A DNA stretch of 22,980 nucleotides from SAT2750 sp964476375 (GTDB lineage: Bacteria; Planctomycetota; Planctomycetia; Pirellulales; Pirellulaceae): assembly GCA_964476375.1 (NCBI GenBank), contig CAYYZW010000318.1, forward strand, positions 1 through 22,980. The letters run 5' to 3'. The position numbers and the translations under genes were made by a program. Shown one piece after another: positions 1 to 6,465 of this stretch (within the stretch, counting starts at the first letter, position 1; each line of letters starts with the position of its first letter). The notes beneath the pieces are model-generated. The model was not told where the DNA came from. It did no database searches and saw only the letters and a list, made by a program, of their open reading frames with translations.

Positions 1-305
1 CGGGGATTTGCCAGCAACTGGTCATTGCTGTCAAGCAACCCAAAATCAACTCCCCACGTATCCACTCCCAGGCTGACAACGTCCTGCTGGTATTGCGTCG
101 CAGCATGCGACAGGCCCTCCTGGAGCTGTTTCCAGAGATCCAGGAAATCCCAGTAGAGATGATCCGCCACCTCGACACCGCCGTTCTCAAAACGGTGTAC
201 ATCTTCCAACTGTATACGGCTTCCATCAAAACCACCGGCAACCAGCCTTCCACTGGATGCCCCCAGGTCGGCTGCCAGGAAGACCTCTCGATTCCCGTTT
301 GTCAC
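1..305 (-). CDS. rhaB: Rhamnulokinase (FGGY kinase), 5' part, runs off the window start
   Basis: Rhamnulokinase phosphorylates L-rhamnulose to L-rhamnulose-1-phosphate with ATP in the cytoplasm, the second step of rhamnose breakdown. Reading the minus strand gives about 101 residues. The FGGY phosphate-binding start AADLGASSGRLVAGGF sits near residues 11-26, HRFENGGVEV and LYWDFLDLW follow near 40-60, and LGVDTWGVDFGLLD near 80-95. This order and wording match RhaB closely, better than glycerol or xylulose kinases. The start is a GTG at 305, with an AAGGGA ribosome site at 315-320, 9 nt upstream; an in-frame GTG at 323 is the alternative. The C-terminal three quarters of the protein lies outside the window. 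Rhamnose use suits an organism that degrades algal or plant polysaccharides. The gene is divergent from the sulfur unit and is probably unrelated to it. Confidence 0.88.
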   Translation of the reverse strand, partial: MTNGNREVFLAADLGASSGRLVAGGFDGSRIQLEDVHRFENGGVEVADHLYWDFLDLWKQLQEGLSHAATQYQQDVVSLGVDTWGVDFGLLDSNDQLLANP

Positions 306-367
306 GAACCCAAATCCCTTCACTTCAGAACCGAACCGGTGGCTCCGCCAACAGAAGCCGAATCGCC

Positions 368-402
368 AGTATAGGAAAAAGAGAACCGGGGGAGGAGAAC
401 CG
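368..402 (-). promoter_or_regulatory. Possible rhaB promoter -10 and paired GAGAACCG repeats
   Basis: On the minus strand a TATACT hexamer (368-373) lies 62 nt upstream of the rhaB GTG. No good -35 hexamer is present at 16-18 nt. Instead the plus strand carries two copies of GAGAACCG at 381-388 and 395-402, 14 bp apart, just where an activator would sit. A promoter that relies on an activator would explain the missing -35, but this is inference from spacing alone. Confidence 0.3.
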
Positions 403-456
403 ATGGACAGAACGCGAACTTCTTCATTCTGCCGGGCAGCGTCGCCCCTGCCCACA

Positions 457-479
457 TAGTTGACTAAGTTGATAAACTA
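457..479. promoter_or_regulatory. Imperfect 23-bp dyad, candidate Rrf2 operator
   Basis: The outer arms are TAGTT (457-461) and AACTA (475-479), centred on base 468. Eight of eleven base pairs are symmetric. The same stretch holds two direct copies of AGTTGA (458-463 and 467-472), 9 bp apart. The dyad covers the -35 hexamer and most of the spacer of the cysH promoter, where a bound protein would block RNA polymerase. Rrf2-family dimers bind AT-rich dyads of about this size, and an Rrf2 gene is the second gene of the unit. The site assignment is inferred. Confidence 0.5.
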
Positions 480-488
480 AATTATATT
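460..488 (+). promoter_or_regulatory. Sigma-70 type promoter for cysH-rrf2
   Basis: TTGACT (460-465) and TATATT (483-488) are separated by exactly 17 nt, five and five matches to the housekeeping consensus. The stretch is markedly AT-rich in a GC-rich neighbourhood. Transcription would start near 495, leaving a leader of about 45 nt before cysH. Confidence 0.7.
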
Positions 489-513
489 TATGGGTTCCCC
501 CATCGACCAGGCC

Positions 514-543
514 ATGCGCCCTCCACATTTACCCCCCTTGTGA
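514..543 (+). other. Possible leader ORF overlapping the cysH start (GTGA overlap)
   Basis: An open frame from ATG 490 (17 codons) or ATG 514 (9 codons, MRPPHLPPL) ends at the TGA 541-543. That stop overlaps the GTG start of cysH at 540-542. With transcription starting near 495 only the ATG at 514 would be fully in the mRNA. cysH has no visible Shine-Dalgarno, so translational coupling through such a leader is conceivable. There is no ribosome site for the leader either, so it may be chance. Confidence 0.2.
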
Positions 544-1325
544 CGATGGATCGAAGCGACCTGACATCCTCGAGTACCGAAAGCGACAGGCGATTGCAGT
601 ACAGCGATGCCCTGGTGGAGGAACTGGCTGCGCATAGCAAGCAGCTGGAAAGTGCCTCCCCCCAGCAGATTCTCTCCTGGGCCGTTGAGCGGTTTGCCCC
701 CCATTTTGCCATGGCAACCGCATTTGGCCCGGAGGGCATGACATTGATCCACATGCTCGCTGAAATTGCTCCCCAGACCCCGATCTTTAACCTGGAAACC
801 GGCTACCAGTTCCCGGAAACACTGGAATTACGTGAGCGGGTCAAGGACCGGTACGGGATCGAGGTCCAGTACATTCGCCCCGAACTGGACGTACCCCAGT
901 ACGAGGCACTCCACGGTGGACCGCTTTATGTCCGGAACCCAAACCAGTGTTGCCTGGATCGAAAAGTCAAGTTACTTGAGCAGGTTGCCGGAGGCCTCGA
1001 CGCCTGGTCCAGTGCAATCCGGCGGGACCAGAGCCCGGATCGCGCCAGGGCCCCGATCGTCGGCTGGGACAACAAGTTCCAACTGGTCAAAGTAAGTCCC
1101 CTGGCCAATTCCACGAAGGCACAGGTCTGGGACATGATTGTCAAGGAAGAGATTCCCTACAACCCTCTCCACGACCAGGGGTACCAGAGTATCGGCTGCC
1201 AGCCCTGTACCCGGGCGGTCATTTTTGGTGAGGACGAAAGAGCAGGCCGCTGGAGCGGCCAGGTAAAAACCGAATGCGGACTTCACTCGATCGACGATGA
1301 GGATTTAGCCGGCCCTGGTGCCTGA
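540..1325 (+). CDS. cysH: Adenylyl-/phosphoadenylyl-sulfate reductase, Fe-S type
   Basis: CysH reduces activated sulfate (APS or PAPS) to sulfite using thioredoxin or a similar donor, in cytoplasmic sulfate assimilation. The 261-residue protein has the PP-loop-type nucleotide domain with TAFGPEGMTLIHM near 60-72 and the GYQFPETLEL segment near 90. Two cysteine pairs, C137-C138 (NQCCLDRKV) and C220/C223 (GCQPCTRAV), are the ligand set of the [4Fe-4S] cluster found in plant-type and most bacterial APS reductases but absent from the E. coli PAPS enzyme. The catalytic cysteine lies in KTECGLH (C246) close to the C-terminus. This points to APS as substrate. The start is GTG 540 or ATG 546 (MDRSDL); neither has a clear ribosome site. 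An Rrf2 regulator follows after 12 nt. The partners for sulfate activation and sulfite reduction are not in the window. Confidence 0.92.
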   Translation: MTMDRSDLTSSSTESDRRLQYSDALVEELAAHSKQLESASPQQILSWAVERFAPHFAMATAFGPEGMTLIHMLAEIAPQTPIFNLETGYQFPETLELRERVKDRYGIEVQYIRPELDVPQYEALHGGPLYVRNPNQCCLDRKVKLLEQVAGGLDAWSSAIRRDQSPDRARAPIVGWDNKFQLVKVSPLANSTKAQVWDMIVKEEIPYNPLHDQGYQSIGCQPCTRAVIFGEDERAGRWSGQVKTECGLHSIDDEDLAGPGA

Positions 1326-1337
1326 AAAGAGCCCTCC

Positions 1338-1769
1338 ATGTTCCACATCTCTGCCCGCACCGAGTACGCCTGTATTGCCATGCTTGACCTGGCCCGCCAC
1401 TTCGAACAGGAGGCCCCGGTGCGGATCCGTGATATCGCCAAGCGACATGGGATTCCCTCGCGTTTCCTGGTACAGATCCTGCTCCAACTCAAGGCAGCGG
1501 GCCTGGTCCAGAGTATTCGCGGGGCCGGTGGCGGGTACCGGCTTACACAAGATCCCCAGCAGATCACGCTGCTGGAGGTGATGCGTGTTGTCGACGCACA
1601 GCCCGGGAAAATAAGCCGTAATGCCACCAGCAACTCGGCTGTCAACGTGGTGCTCCTGGAAAGCTGGCAACAGGTTTCGGACTCGGCAACAGCCCTGCTT
1701 GCCGCCCACACACTGAGCGATCTTGCCGAGAAATCAGGAAGTCACAGCCGACCAATGTACTACATCTAG
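1338..1769 (+). CDS. Rrf2-family transcriptional regulator
   Basis: This is a 143-residue winged-helix DNA-binding protein of the Rrf2 family, which includes IscR, NsrR and CymR. The N-terminus FHISARTEYACIAMLDLA is the family signature. The helix-turn-helix covers RIRDIAKRHGIPSRFLVQIL near residues 31-50, and GAGGGYRLTQ near 62-71 is the wing. The only cysteine is C12; the three-cysteine Fe-S loop of IscR and NsrR, expected near residues 90-106, is missing. The protein therefore cannot sense through a classical IscR cluster and resembles CymR-type regulators, which respond through partner proteins or metabolites. It follows cysH after 12 nt in what looks like one transcript, so it most likely controls this unit and itself through the dyad at 457-479. 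The ribosome site is weak (AAAGAG upstream of ATG 1338). Confidence 0.88.
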   Translation: MFHISARTEYACIAMLDLARHFEQEAPVRIRDIAKRHGIPSRFLVQILLQLKAAGLVQSIRGAGGGYRLTQDPQQITLLEVMRVVDAQPGKISRNATSNSAVNVVLLESWQQVSDSATALLAAHTLSDLAEKSGSHSRPMYYI

Positions 1770-1958
1770 TGCTTCAGAAAGGCCTGGCTTGAAAACACGC
1801 AAAACAATCCCTGTGGCGTCTTTTTTCGCTGCCAGCAGCTTCCTGGCAAGCTGGTAAATCTGCGCAATCCGGCCTAAACGCACCGTAGTTTGCCGGTTCT
1901 TCCGGCCCTGTGGATCATAAGGCGTTAATTTTTGCCTCACTTCTTTGACATCCTCCAT
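1734..1958 (-). CDS. Doubtful small protein, 74 aa, unrecognised
   Basis: The minus strand between rrf2 and the S41 protease gene holds an open frame starting ATG 1958 and ending TGA at 1734. It encodes a basic, helix-rich-looking peptide beginning MEDVKEVRQKLTPYDPQG and containing RLGRIAQIYQLARKLLAAKK near residues 27-46. I do not recognise it. In favour: the composition looks protein-like, and it would fill a 175-nt gap otherwise empty of genes. Against: third-position GC is lower than in the neighbours, its end overlaps the 3' end of rrf2 by 36 nt on the other strand, its start lies inside the promoter of the protease gene, and the ribosome site (AGGT, 7 nt upstream) is poor. If it is not a gene, 1770-1944 is plain intergenic DNA. 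Confidence 0.28.
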   Translation of the reverse strand: MEDVKEVRQKLTPYDPQGRKNRQTTVRLGRIAQIYQLARKLLAAKKDATGIVLRVFKPGLSEALDVVHWSAVTS

Positions 1959-1972
1959 CGGTGACCTATATC
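1945..1972 (+). promoter_or_regulatory. Sigma-70 type promoter for the S41 protease gene
   Basis: A perfect TTGACA (1945-1950) is followed after 16 nt by TATATC (1967-1972). Transcription would begin near 1979, about 70-80 nt before the protease start. The TTG of this -35 element opens an in-frame reading frame into the protease, but it lies upstream of the predicted transcript start and so is not the translation start. Confidence 0.6.
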
Positions 1973-2046
1973 TTCTTGGCCCGGCATCTTTCAGGCCCAC
2001 ACAATGCCGCCCAAATGGATTTTCACCCCGCCTCTTTCCGGCACAG

Positions 2047-3714
2047 ATGGATCGACACATGCGCAACTGGCCCACCCGCCCCACCAGGCTTTTACCATCC
2101 CTGCAGGTCCTTTTTGTCCTCGTGCTGCTGTTCGTTGTCGGCCAGGACAACCGGGCCCAGCCAAAAGTCCAGATTCCCACATCGGGTCATACCAGTGGTG
2201 TGGACAACCTGATCATCCAGGGCAAGGAACTGGAATCTCGCCAGCAGTGGAGCGATGCCCAGACCCACTACCGGGATGCTCTCAGGCAGTACCCGGATCA
2301 CGAGGATCTCCAGGCCCTGCTCAAAACGGCCGGCATTCACAGCGACCTGGCACGACGGTACCACGACACGAGCTTCCTTGCCTCGCTCACCGCGATTTCC
2401 CAGGACAAGGCACGAGACAGTTTTTCCGAGATCCTGCTGAAGATTCAAACGCATCACTTCGAGCAGCCTCGCTGGGAGGCGATTGCAAGGCAGGGAATGC
2501 ATCATTTCCAGATAGCGCTTTCCGATCCCCTCTTTCTCCAACACCACCAGGTCGCTCTCTCCTCCATGGCCCTGGAGGATTTTCTCGACGCTTCCAACGA
2601 GTTGATTCGCACGCGGCAGCACACCCGCCGGGCGGACCTGGTAGAGACAGTCCTGCTGATCGCCCAGAACGCCCGCGATACGATTCAACTGCCTGTTGCC
2701 GCAACGCTCCTGGAGTTCACCTGCGGCACCGCGTCTGGCATGGACAAGTACTCCTGTTACCTCACTCCCCACCAGCTCGATGAAATGTTCTCCCAGATCG
2801 AGGGGAATTTTGTCGGTATCGGGATTGAACTTAAAAGCTCTCCGGCCCAGCTGAAAGTTATCCGGGTGATTCCCGCCGGCCCGGCCAGCGAAGGCGGAAT
2901 CCAGCCAGGCGACCTGGTCCTTTCGGTCGATGGCCAGGCCATCCCCAAGATTTCACCCACCGAGGCAGCAGACATGTTGCGTGGCCCAGACGGCAGCCAG
3001 GTTCGCGTCACCATCCGGCGGGACGGGAGCCCGGCACGGCAGATCACCCTCCAGCGACGACGGGTGGAGATCCCCAGCATCGAGGATGTGAAGATCATCG
3101 ACCAGGAGACCGGCATCGGTTACCTGCGCATTACCTGTTTTCAGAAGACAACCAGCCAGGACCTGGACGACGCGCTCTGGCGACTCCATCGCCAGGGGAT
3201 GAAATCCCTGGTAATCGACATCCGCAACAATCCCGGCGGATTGCTGATCGGATCGGTGGAGGTCGCCGATCACTTTCTCGACCAGGGTACGATTGTCCGA
3301 ACACGGGGACGGAGCTCGCATGAAGATGTCGACTACAAGGCCCATAAACTGGGAACCTGGAACCTGCCCATCGTGGTATTGATCAACGGCAATTCGGCCA
3401 GTGCCAGCGAGATCTTTGCCGGGGCCATCCATGACCACCAGCGTGGTCATGTTGTGGGACGCACAACCTATGGCAAGGGAAGCGTCCAGGGTATTTTCCC
3501 CCTGAGCAATACAACCGCCGGAGTCCGTTTGACAACCGCCCGCTTCTTCTCCCCCTCGGGCCATGCCATCAGCAACGCGGGGGTCACACCGGACGTGCTG
3601 GTCCATGTCGCACGGCGACCTGACAGCAATGGAAAGACCTTGCTGGCAAAGAAGATGGATCCGATTCTGGACGCTGGCCTGACGGTCCTTCGAGAGTCGC
3701 TCGTGAAACCCTGA
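2047..3714 (+). CDS. C-terminal processing peptidase, S41 family, with PDZ domain
   Basis: This is a secreted or membrane-tethered serine protease of the CtpA/Prc family, which trims or degrades envelope proteins from their C-termini. The chosen start (ATG 2047, or ATG 2059 with GATGGA just upstream) is followed by arginines and the hydrophobic run LLPSLQVLFVLVLLFVVG, an export signal. Counting from 2059 (551 aa), a TPR-like helix pair (GKELESRQQWSDAQTHYRDAL) lies near 52-75. The PDZ domain spans about 250-335, with GIGIELKSS and GIQPGDLVLSVDGQ. The protease core contains GYLRITCF near 354 and INGNSASASEIFAG. Nucleophile Ser448 and general-base Lys473 (TYGKGSVQG) are 25 residues apart, exactly the family spacing. 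The enzyme should be active. The next gene on the same strand has its own promoter. Confidence 0.9.
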   Translation: MDRHMRNWPTRPTRLLPSLQVLFVLVLLFVVGQDNRAQPKVQIPTSGHTSGVDNLIIQGKELESRQQWSDAQTHYRDALRQYPDHEDLQALLKTAGIHSDLARRYHDTSFLASLTAISQDKARDSFSEILLKIQTHHFEQPRWEAIARQGMHHFQIALSDPLFLQHHQVALSSMALEDFLDASNELIRTRQHTRRADLVETVLLIAQNARDTIQLPVAATLLEFTCGTASGMDKYSCYLTPHQLDEMFSQIEGNFVGIGIELKSSPAQLKVIRVIPAGPASEGGIQPGDLVLSVDGQAIPKISPTEAADMLRGPDGSQVRVTIRRDGSPARQITLQRRRVEIPSIEDVKIIDQETGIGYLRITCFQKTTSQDLDDALWRLHRQGMKSLVIDIRNNPGGLLIGSVEVADHFLDQGTIVRTRGRSSHEDVDYKAHKLGTWNLPIVVLINGNSASASEIFAGAIHDHQRGHVVGRTTYGKGSVQGIFPLSNTTAGVRLTTARFFSPSGHAISNAGVTPDVLVHVARRPDSNGKTLLAKKMDPILDAGLTVLRESLVKP

Positions 3715-3812
3715 TCTCCAGTGCAGCGACCCTCGTCCAACGGCGATTTTCCGCTCCACGGGCCTCACCCAGCGGCTATCTGAAAAGAAATCGCCCCGGA
3801 TGCCTTGCATGG

Positions 3813-3841
3813 GTGACATCACCTATTTGTTGCGGTATAAC
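3813..3841 (+). promoter_or_regulatory. Promoter of the GSII gene with overlapping dyad
   Basis: GTGACA (3813-3818) and TATAAC (3836-3841) are 17 nt apart, five matches each to the sigma-70 consensus. The -35 element sits inside the inverted repeat GGTGA-CA-TCACC (3812-3823), a candidate operator for a nitrogen regulator. Transcription from about 3848 would give a leader of about 95 nt. The leader contains a small GGGG/CCC dyad near 3880-3895 but no riboswitch I can recognise. Confidence 0.6.
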
Positions 3842-3942
3842 GGGTTTTCGTTTCCACAGAAAACACCGTCGCCAGGCAGGGTGGGGCATCCCGCCGTCGG
3901 CAAAAGGACCTATTTAGACGTATTGAAGGAGTGAGTTCAGGA

Positions 3943-4932
3943 ATGAGTTACAAGCTGGAATACATTTGGCTGGACGGTTATCAACCCGAACCTAACCTGC
4001 GCAGCAAAACGAAAGTCGTCAGCAGCGAACCCGGGGATCCATCCGATTGTCCTGAGTGGGGATTCGATGGAAGCAGTACAGAACAGGCAGCAGGCGACGA
4101 TTCAGACTGTCTGCTCAAGCCGGTACGTCTGGCACCAGACCCGGCCCGTCGGGACGGTTTCCTCGTACTCTGCGAGGTTCTTTCGGCCGACACCACACCC
4201 CATCCGACGAACATCCGTTCCACCTTTGAAGATGATGAGGACTTCTGGTTCGGTTTCGAGCAGGAATACACGCTGATGCTCAATGGACTGCCCCTCGGTT
4301 TTCCAACCGATGGCTATCCCGGGCCCCAGGGTCCCTACTACTGCTCGGTCGGCACGGACAACTGTGTCGGACGTGATATCGTGGAATCCCACCTGGACAA
4401 CTGCCTGGACGCCGGGCTTTCGGTCACCGGTATTAACGCGGAGGTGATGAAGGGCCAGTGGGAATACCAGCTGCTTGGCAAGGGTGCCAAGCGAGCCTGT
4501 GACGATCTCTGGATCTCTCGATACCTGCTTGACAGGACGGCGGAAGATTACGGGATTACCATCTCGCTGCATCCCAAGCCGGTCAAGGGTGACTGGAACG
4601 GGAGTGGGATGCACACCAATTTCTCCAACACGGCAATCCGGGAGGAAGGTGGTGAAGAACTGATCAATGGCATATGTGAAAAATTTGCCGCGGCGCATGC
4701 GGCGCATATGACCGAGTATGGTTCCGACAACGACCAACGACTGACGGGACTTCACGAAACGCAGCACATCGACAATTTCAGCTACGGGGTGAGTGACCGG
4801 GGTGCTTCGATCCGTATCCCGGTCGCCACGGTTCGTGATGGATGGAAAGGATACCTGGAAGATCGGCGTCCGGCATCCAATGCCAATCCCTATCGCGTGG
4901 TTGCCAGGATCCTCGACACGGTCAAGAGCTAA
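3943..4932 (+). CDS. glnII: Glutamine synthetase type II (eukaryotic-type GSII)
   Basis: The enzyme joins ammonia to glutamate with ATP to make glutamine in the cytoplasm. At 329 residues it has GSII length and is much shorter than GSI. The opening YKLEYIWLDGYQPEPNLRSK and the WGFDGSSTEQAAGDDSDCLL segment near 40-60 are GSII signatures. The metal-ligand region is FEQEYTL (E106, E108) and INAEVMKGQWEYQ near 160-173. The glutamate/ATP site includes NGSGMHTNFS from N219, followed by ASIRIP near 288 and EDRRPASNANPY near 306. GSII lacks the adenylylation loop, so control should be transcriptional. ATG 3943 is preferred because AAGGAG (3925-3930) lies 12 nt upstream; GTG 3931 would touch that site. 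It is followed by a terminator and then by a GSI gene. Confidence 0.93.
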   Translation: MSYKLEYIWLDGYQPEPNLRSKTKVVSSEPGDPSDCPEWGFDGSSTEQAAGDDSDCLLKPVRLAPDPARRDGFLVLCEVLSADTTPHPTNIRSTFEDDEDFWFGFEQEYTLMLNGLPLGFPTDGYPGPQGPYYCSVGTDNCVGRDIVESHLDNCLDAGLSVTGINAEVMKGQWEYQLLGKGAKRACDDLWISRYLLDRTAEDYGITISLHPKPVKGDWNGSGMHTNFSNTAIREEGGEELINGICEKFAAAHAAHMTEYGSDNDQRLTGLHETQHIDNFSYGVSDRGASIRIPVATVRDGWKGYLEDRRPASNANPYRVVARILDTVKS

Positions 4933-4966
4933 CGGCCGGGGAGTTGATTCCCTTTTACTCCAATGC

Positions 4967-5003
4967 AAAGGCGGCCACCCGGAAACGGATGGTCGCCTTT
5001 TTT
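4967..5003 (+). terminator. Intrinsic terminator after the GSII gene
   Basis: The arms AAAGGCGGCCA (4967-4977) and TGGTCGCCTTT (4990-5000) pair over 11 positions with a single G-U style mismatch. They enclose a 12-nt loop and run into six T residues (4998-5003). This should separate the GSII transcript from the GSI gene that begins 39 nt later. Confidence 0.85.
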
Positions 5004-5041
5004 ATCAACGGTAATACAAGCCTCCGGTAAAGGGCAAGCAG

Positions 5042-6454
5042 ATGAATGCCAAGGAAGTCCTCACCTACTGTCGTGAAAAAGGTGTCCAGGCGGTCGACCT
5101 GCGTTTTGTCGATCTCCCTGGAACCTGGCATCACACGACGATCCCGATCAGCGAATTCAGCGAGAGTGTCTTCGAAAATGGCCTGGGATTTGATGGCTCG
5201 AGCATCCGTGGATGGAAGTCGATCAACGAGAGCGACATGCTGATCGTGCCCCAGCCAGACACGGTTTTCCTTGACCCTTTCACGGAAATGGAGACACTCT
5301 GCATTCTCTGTAATATCCAGGATCCCATTACCGGTGAGGATTACTCGCGCGACCCCCGGCACGTGGCCGCCAAGGCGGTGGGATACCTCAACGCCAGCAA
5401 TATCGCCGATACCGCTTATTTTGGACCCGAGGCCGAGTTCTTCATCCTCGATGACGTCCGCTATGATCAGAATGCCCACGAGGGGTACTACCATGTCGAC
5501 AGCGTGGAGGGGGAATGGAACCGTGGCCGCGAGGAATCTCCGAACCTGGGCCACAAGGTCCGTCACAAGGAAGGGTACTTCCCGGTTCCCCCGACCGACC
5601 ACCTGATGGACCTGCGCAACGAAATGATGCAGACGCTCATCGACTGCGGCATCCCGGTCGAATGCCAGCACCACGAGGTGGGGACCGCCGGCCAGGCAGA
5701 AATCGATCTTCGCTTTGACAGCCTGGTCCGGATGGCAGACCAGATGATGACCTACAAGTACGTTCTCAAGAACGTGGCCCACAAGCATGGCAAGACCGTG
5801 ACTTTCATGCCAAAACCGGTCTTTTCCGACAACGGCTCCGGCATGCATGTCCACCTCTCACTCTGGAAAGATGAACAACCACTTTTTGCCGGCAGTGGAT
5901 ACGCGGGGCTGAGCGATATCGCCCTGTACGCGATTGGCGGTATCCTCCGGCATGCTCCCAGCGTGCTGGCCTTCACCAACCCGACCACCAACAGTTACAA
6001 GCGACTGGTACCGGGTTACGAGGCCCCGGTCAACCTGGCCTATTCCCAGAGAAACCGTTCTGCCTGCTGCCGGATACCGATGTACAGCCAGAACCCCGCC
6101 TCCAAACGCATTGAGTTCCGTTGCCCCGATCCCAGCTGCAATCCCTACCTCGGCTTCTCTGCCATCCTGATGGCAGCCATCGACGGGATCCAGAACAAGA
6201 TTGATCCTGGCGCATCGCTGGACCAGGACATTTACGAACTGGGAGCCCATGAACTTGAATCGGTTCCTCGTACACCGGCAACACTCGACCATGCCCTGCA
6301 GGCACTGGAGGAAGATCACGAGTTCCTTGTCCGCGGGGATGTCTTTACCGAGGACCTGATAGAGTCCTGGATCGAGTACAAGCGGGAGAACGAGGTGGAC
6401 GCACTCCGACTGCGACCCCACCCTTACGAGTTCTGCCTTTACTTCGACGTGTAA
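5042..6454 (+). CDS. glnA: Glutamine synthetase type I (GSI-beta)
   Basis: This is the standard bacterial dodecameric glutamine synthetase, 470 residues, matching the usual 468-474. GLGFDGSSIRGWKSINESDM near 49-68 is the N-terminal catalytic stretch. YFGPEAEFFILDD near 133-145 carries metal ligands, and the GSI-beta insertion lies near 145-185. The ATP and glutamate sites appear as HHEVGTAGQAEIDLRF, FSDNGSGMHVHLS and NRSACCRIP. Tyr398 in DQDIYELGAHE sits at the position of the adenylylated tyrosine of enteric enzymes (Tyr397), so the covalent on/off control is possible. The surrounding LPPEE of the enteric site is not kept. ATG 5042 has AAAGGG at 5029-5034. A TAATAC (5012-5017) could be its -10, without a good -35. 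The next gene is convergent. Confidence 0.94.
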   Translation: MNAKEVLTYCREKGVQAVDLRFVDLPGTWHHTTIPISEFSESVFENGLGFDGSSIRGWKSINESDMLIVPQPDTVFLDPFTEMETLCILCNIQDPITGEDYSRDPRHVAAKAVGYLNASNIADTAYFGPEAEFFILDDVRYDQNAHEGYYHVDSVEGEWNRGREESPNLGHKVRHKEGYFPVPPTDHLMDLRNEMMQTLIDCGIPVECQHHEVGTAGQAEIDLRFDSLVRMADQMMTYKYVLKNVAHKHGKTVTFMPKPVFSDNGSGMHVHLSLWKDEQPLFAGSGYAGLSDIALYAIGGILRHAPSVLAFTNPTTNSYKRLVPGYEAPVNLAYSQRNRSACCRIPMYSQNPASKRIEFRCPDPSCNPYLGFSAILMAAIDGIQNKIDPGASLDQDIYELGAHELESVPRTPATLDHALQALEEDHEFLVRGDVFTEDLIESWIEYKRENEVDALRLRPHPYEFCLYFDV

Positions 6455-6465
6455 ACAGGCAGCAA

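Noticed and set aside
93..463. Two plus-strand open frames at the left edge
   Set aside because: The minus strand of 1-305 encodes an unmistakable rhamnulokinase N-terminus; these frames are its shadows and resemble no protein.
3715..3780. Possible terminator after the S41 protease gene (CCGCT...AGCGG)
   Set aside because: Only five paired bases with a long loop and no following T-run.
2953..3822. 289-codon minus-strand frame
   Set aside because: Antisense to the S41 protease gene, whose domains and catalytic residues are clear. Long antisense frames are expected at this GC content.
3931..3942. GTG 3931 as start of the GSII gene
   Set aside because: It abuts the AAGGAG ribosome site with no spacing, and GSII proteins normally begin with the YKLEYIWLDGY segment that follows ATG 3943.
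4673..4712. Repeated GCGGCGCAT units inside the GSII gene
   Set aside because: They encode the ordinary FAAAHAAHM helix and need no further explanation.
4102..5854. Minus-strand frames of 288 and 299 codons opposite the glutamine synthetase genes
   Set aside because: They mirror GSII and GSI codons, show no recognisable domains, and cross the terminator at 4967-5003.
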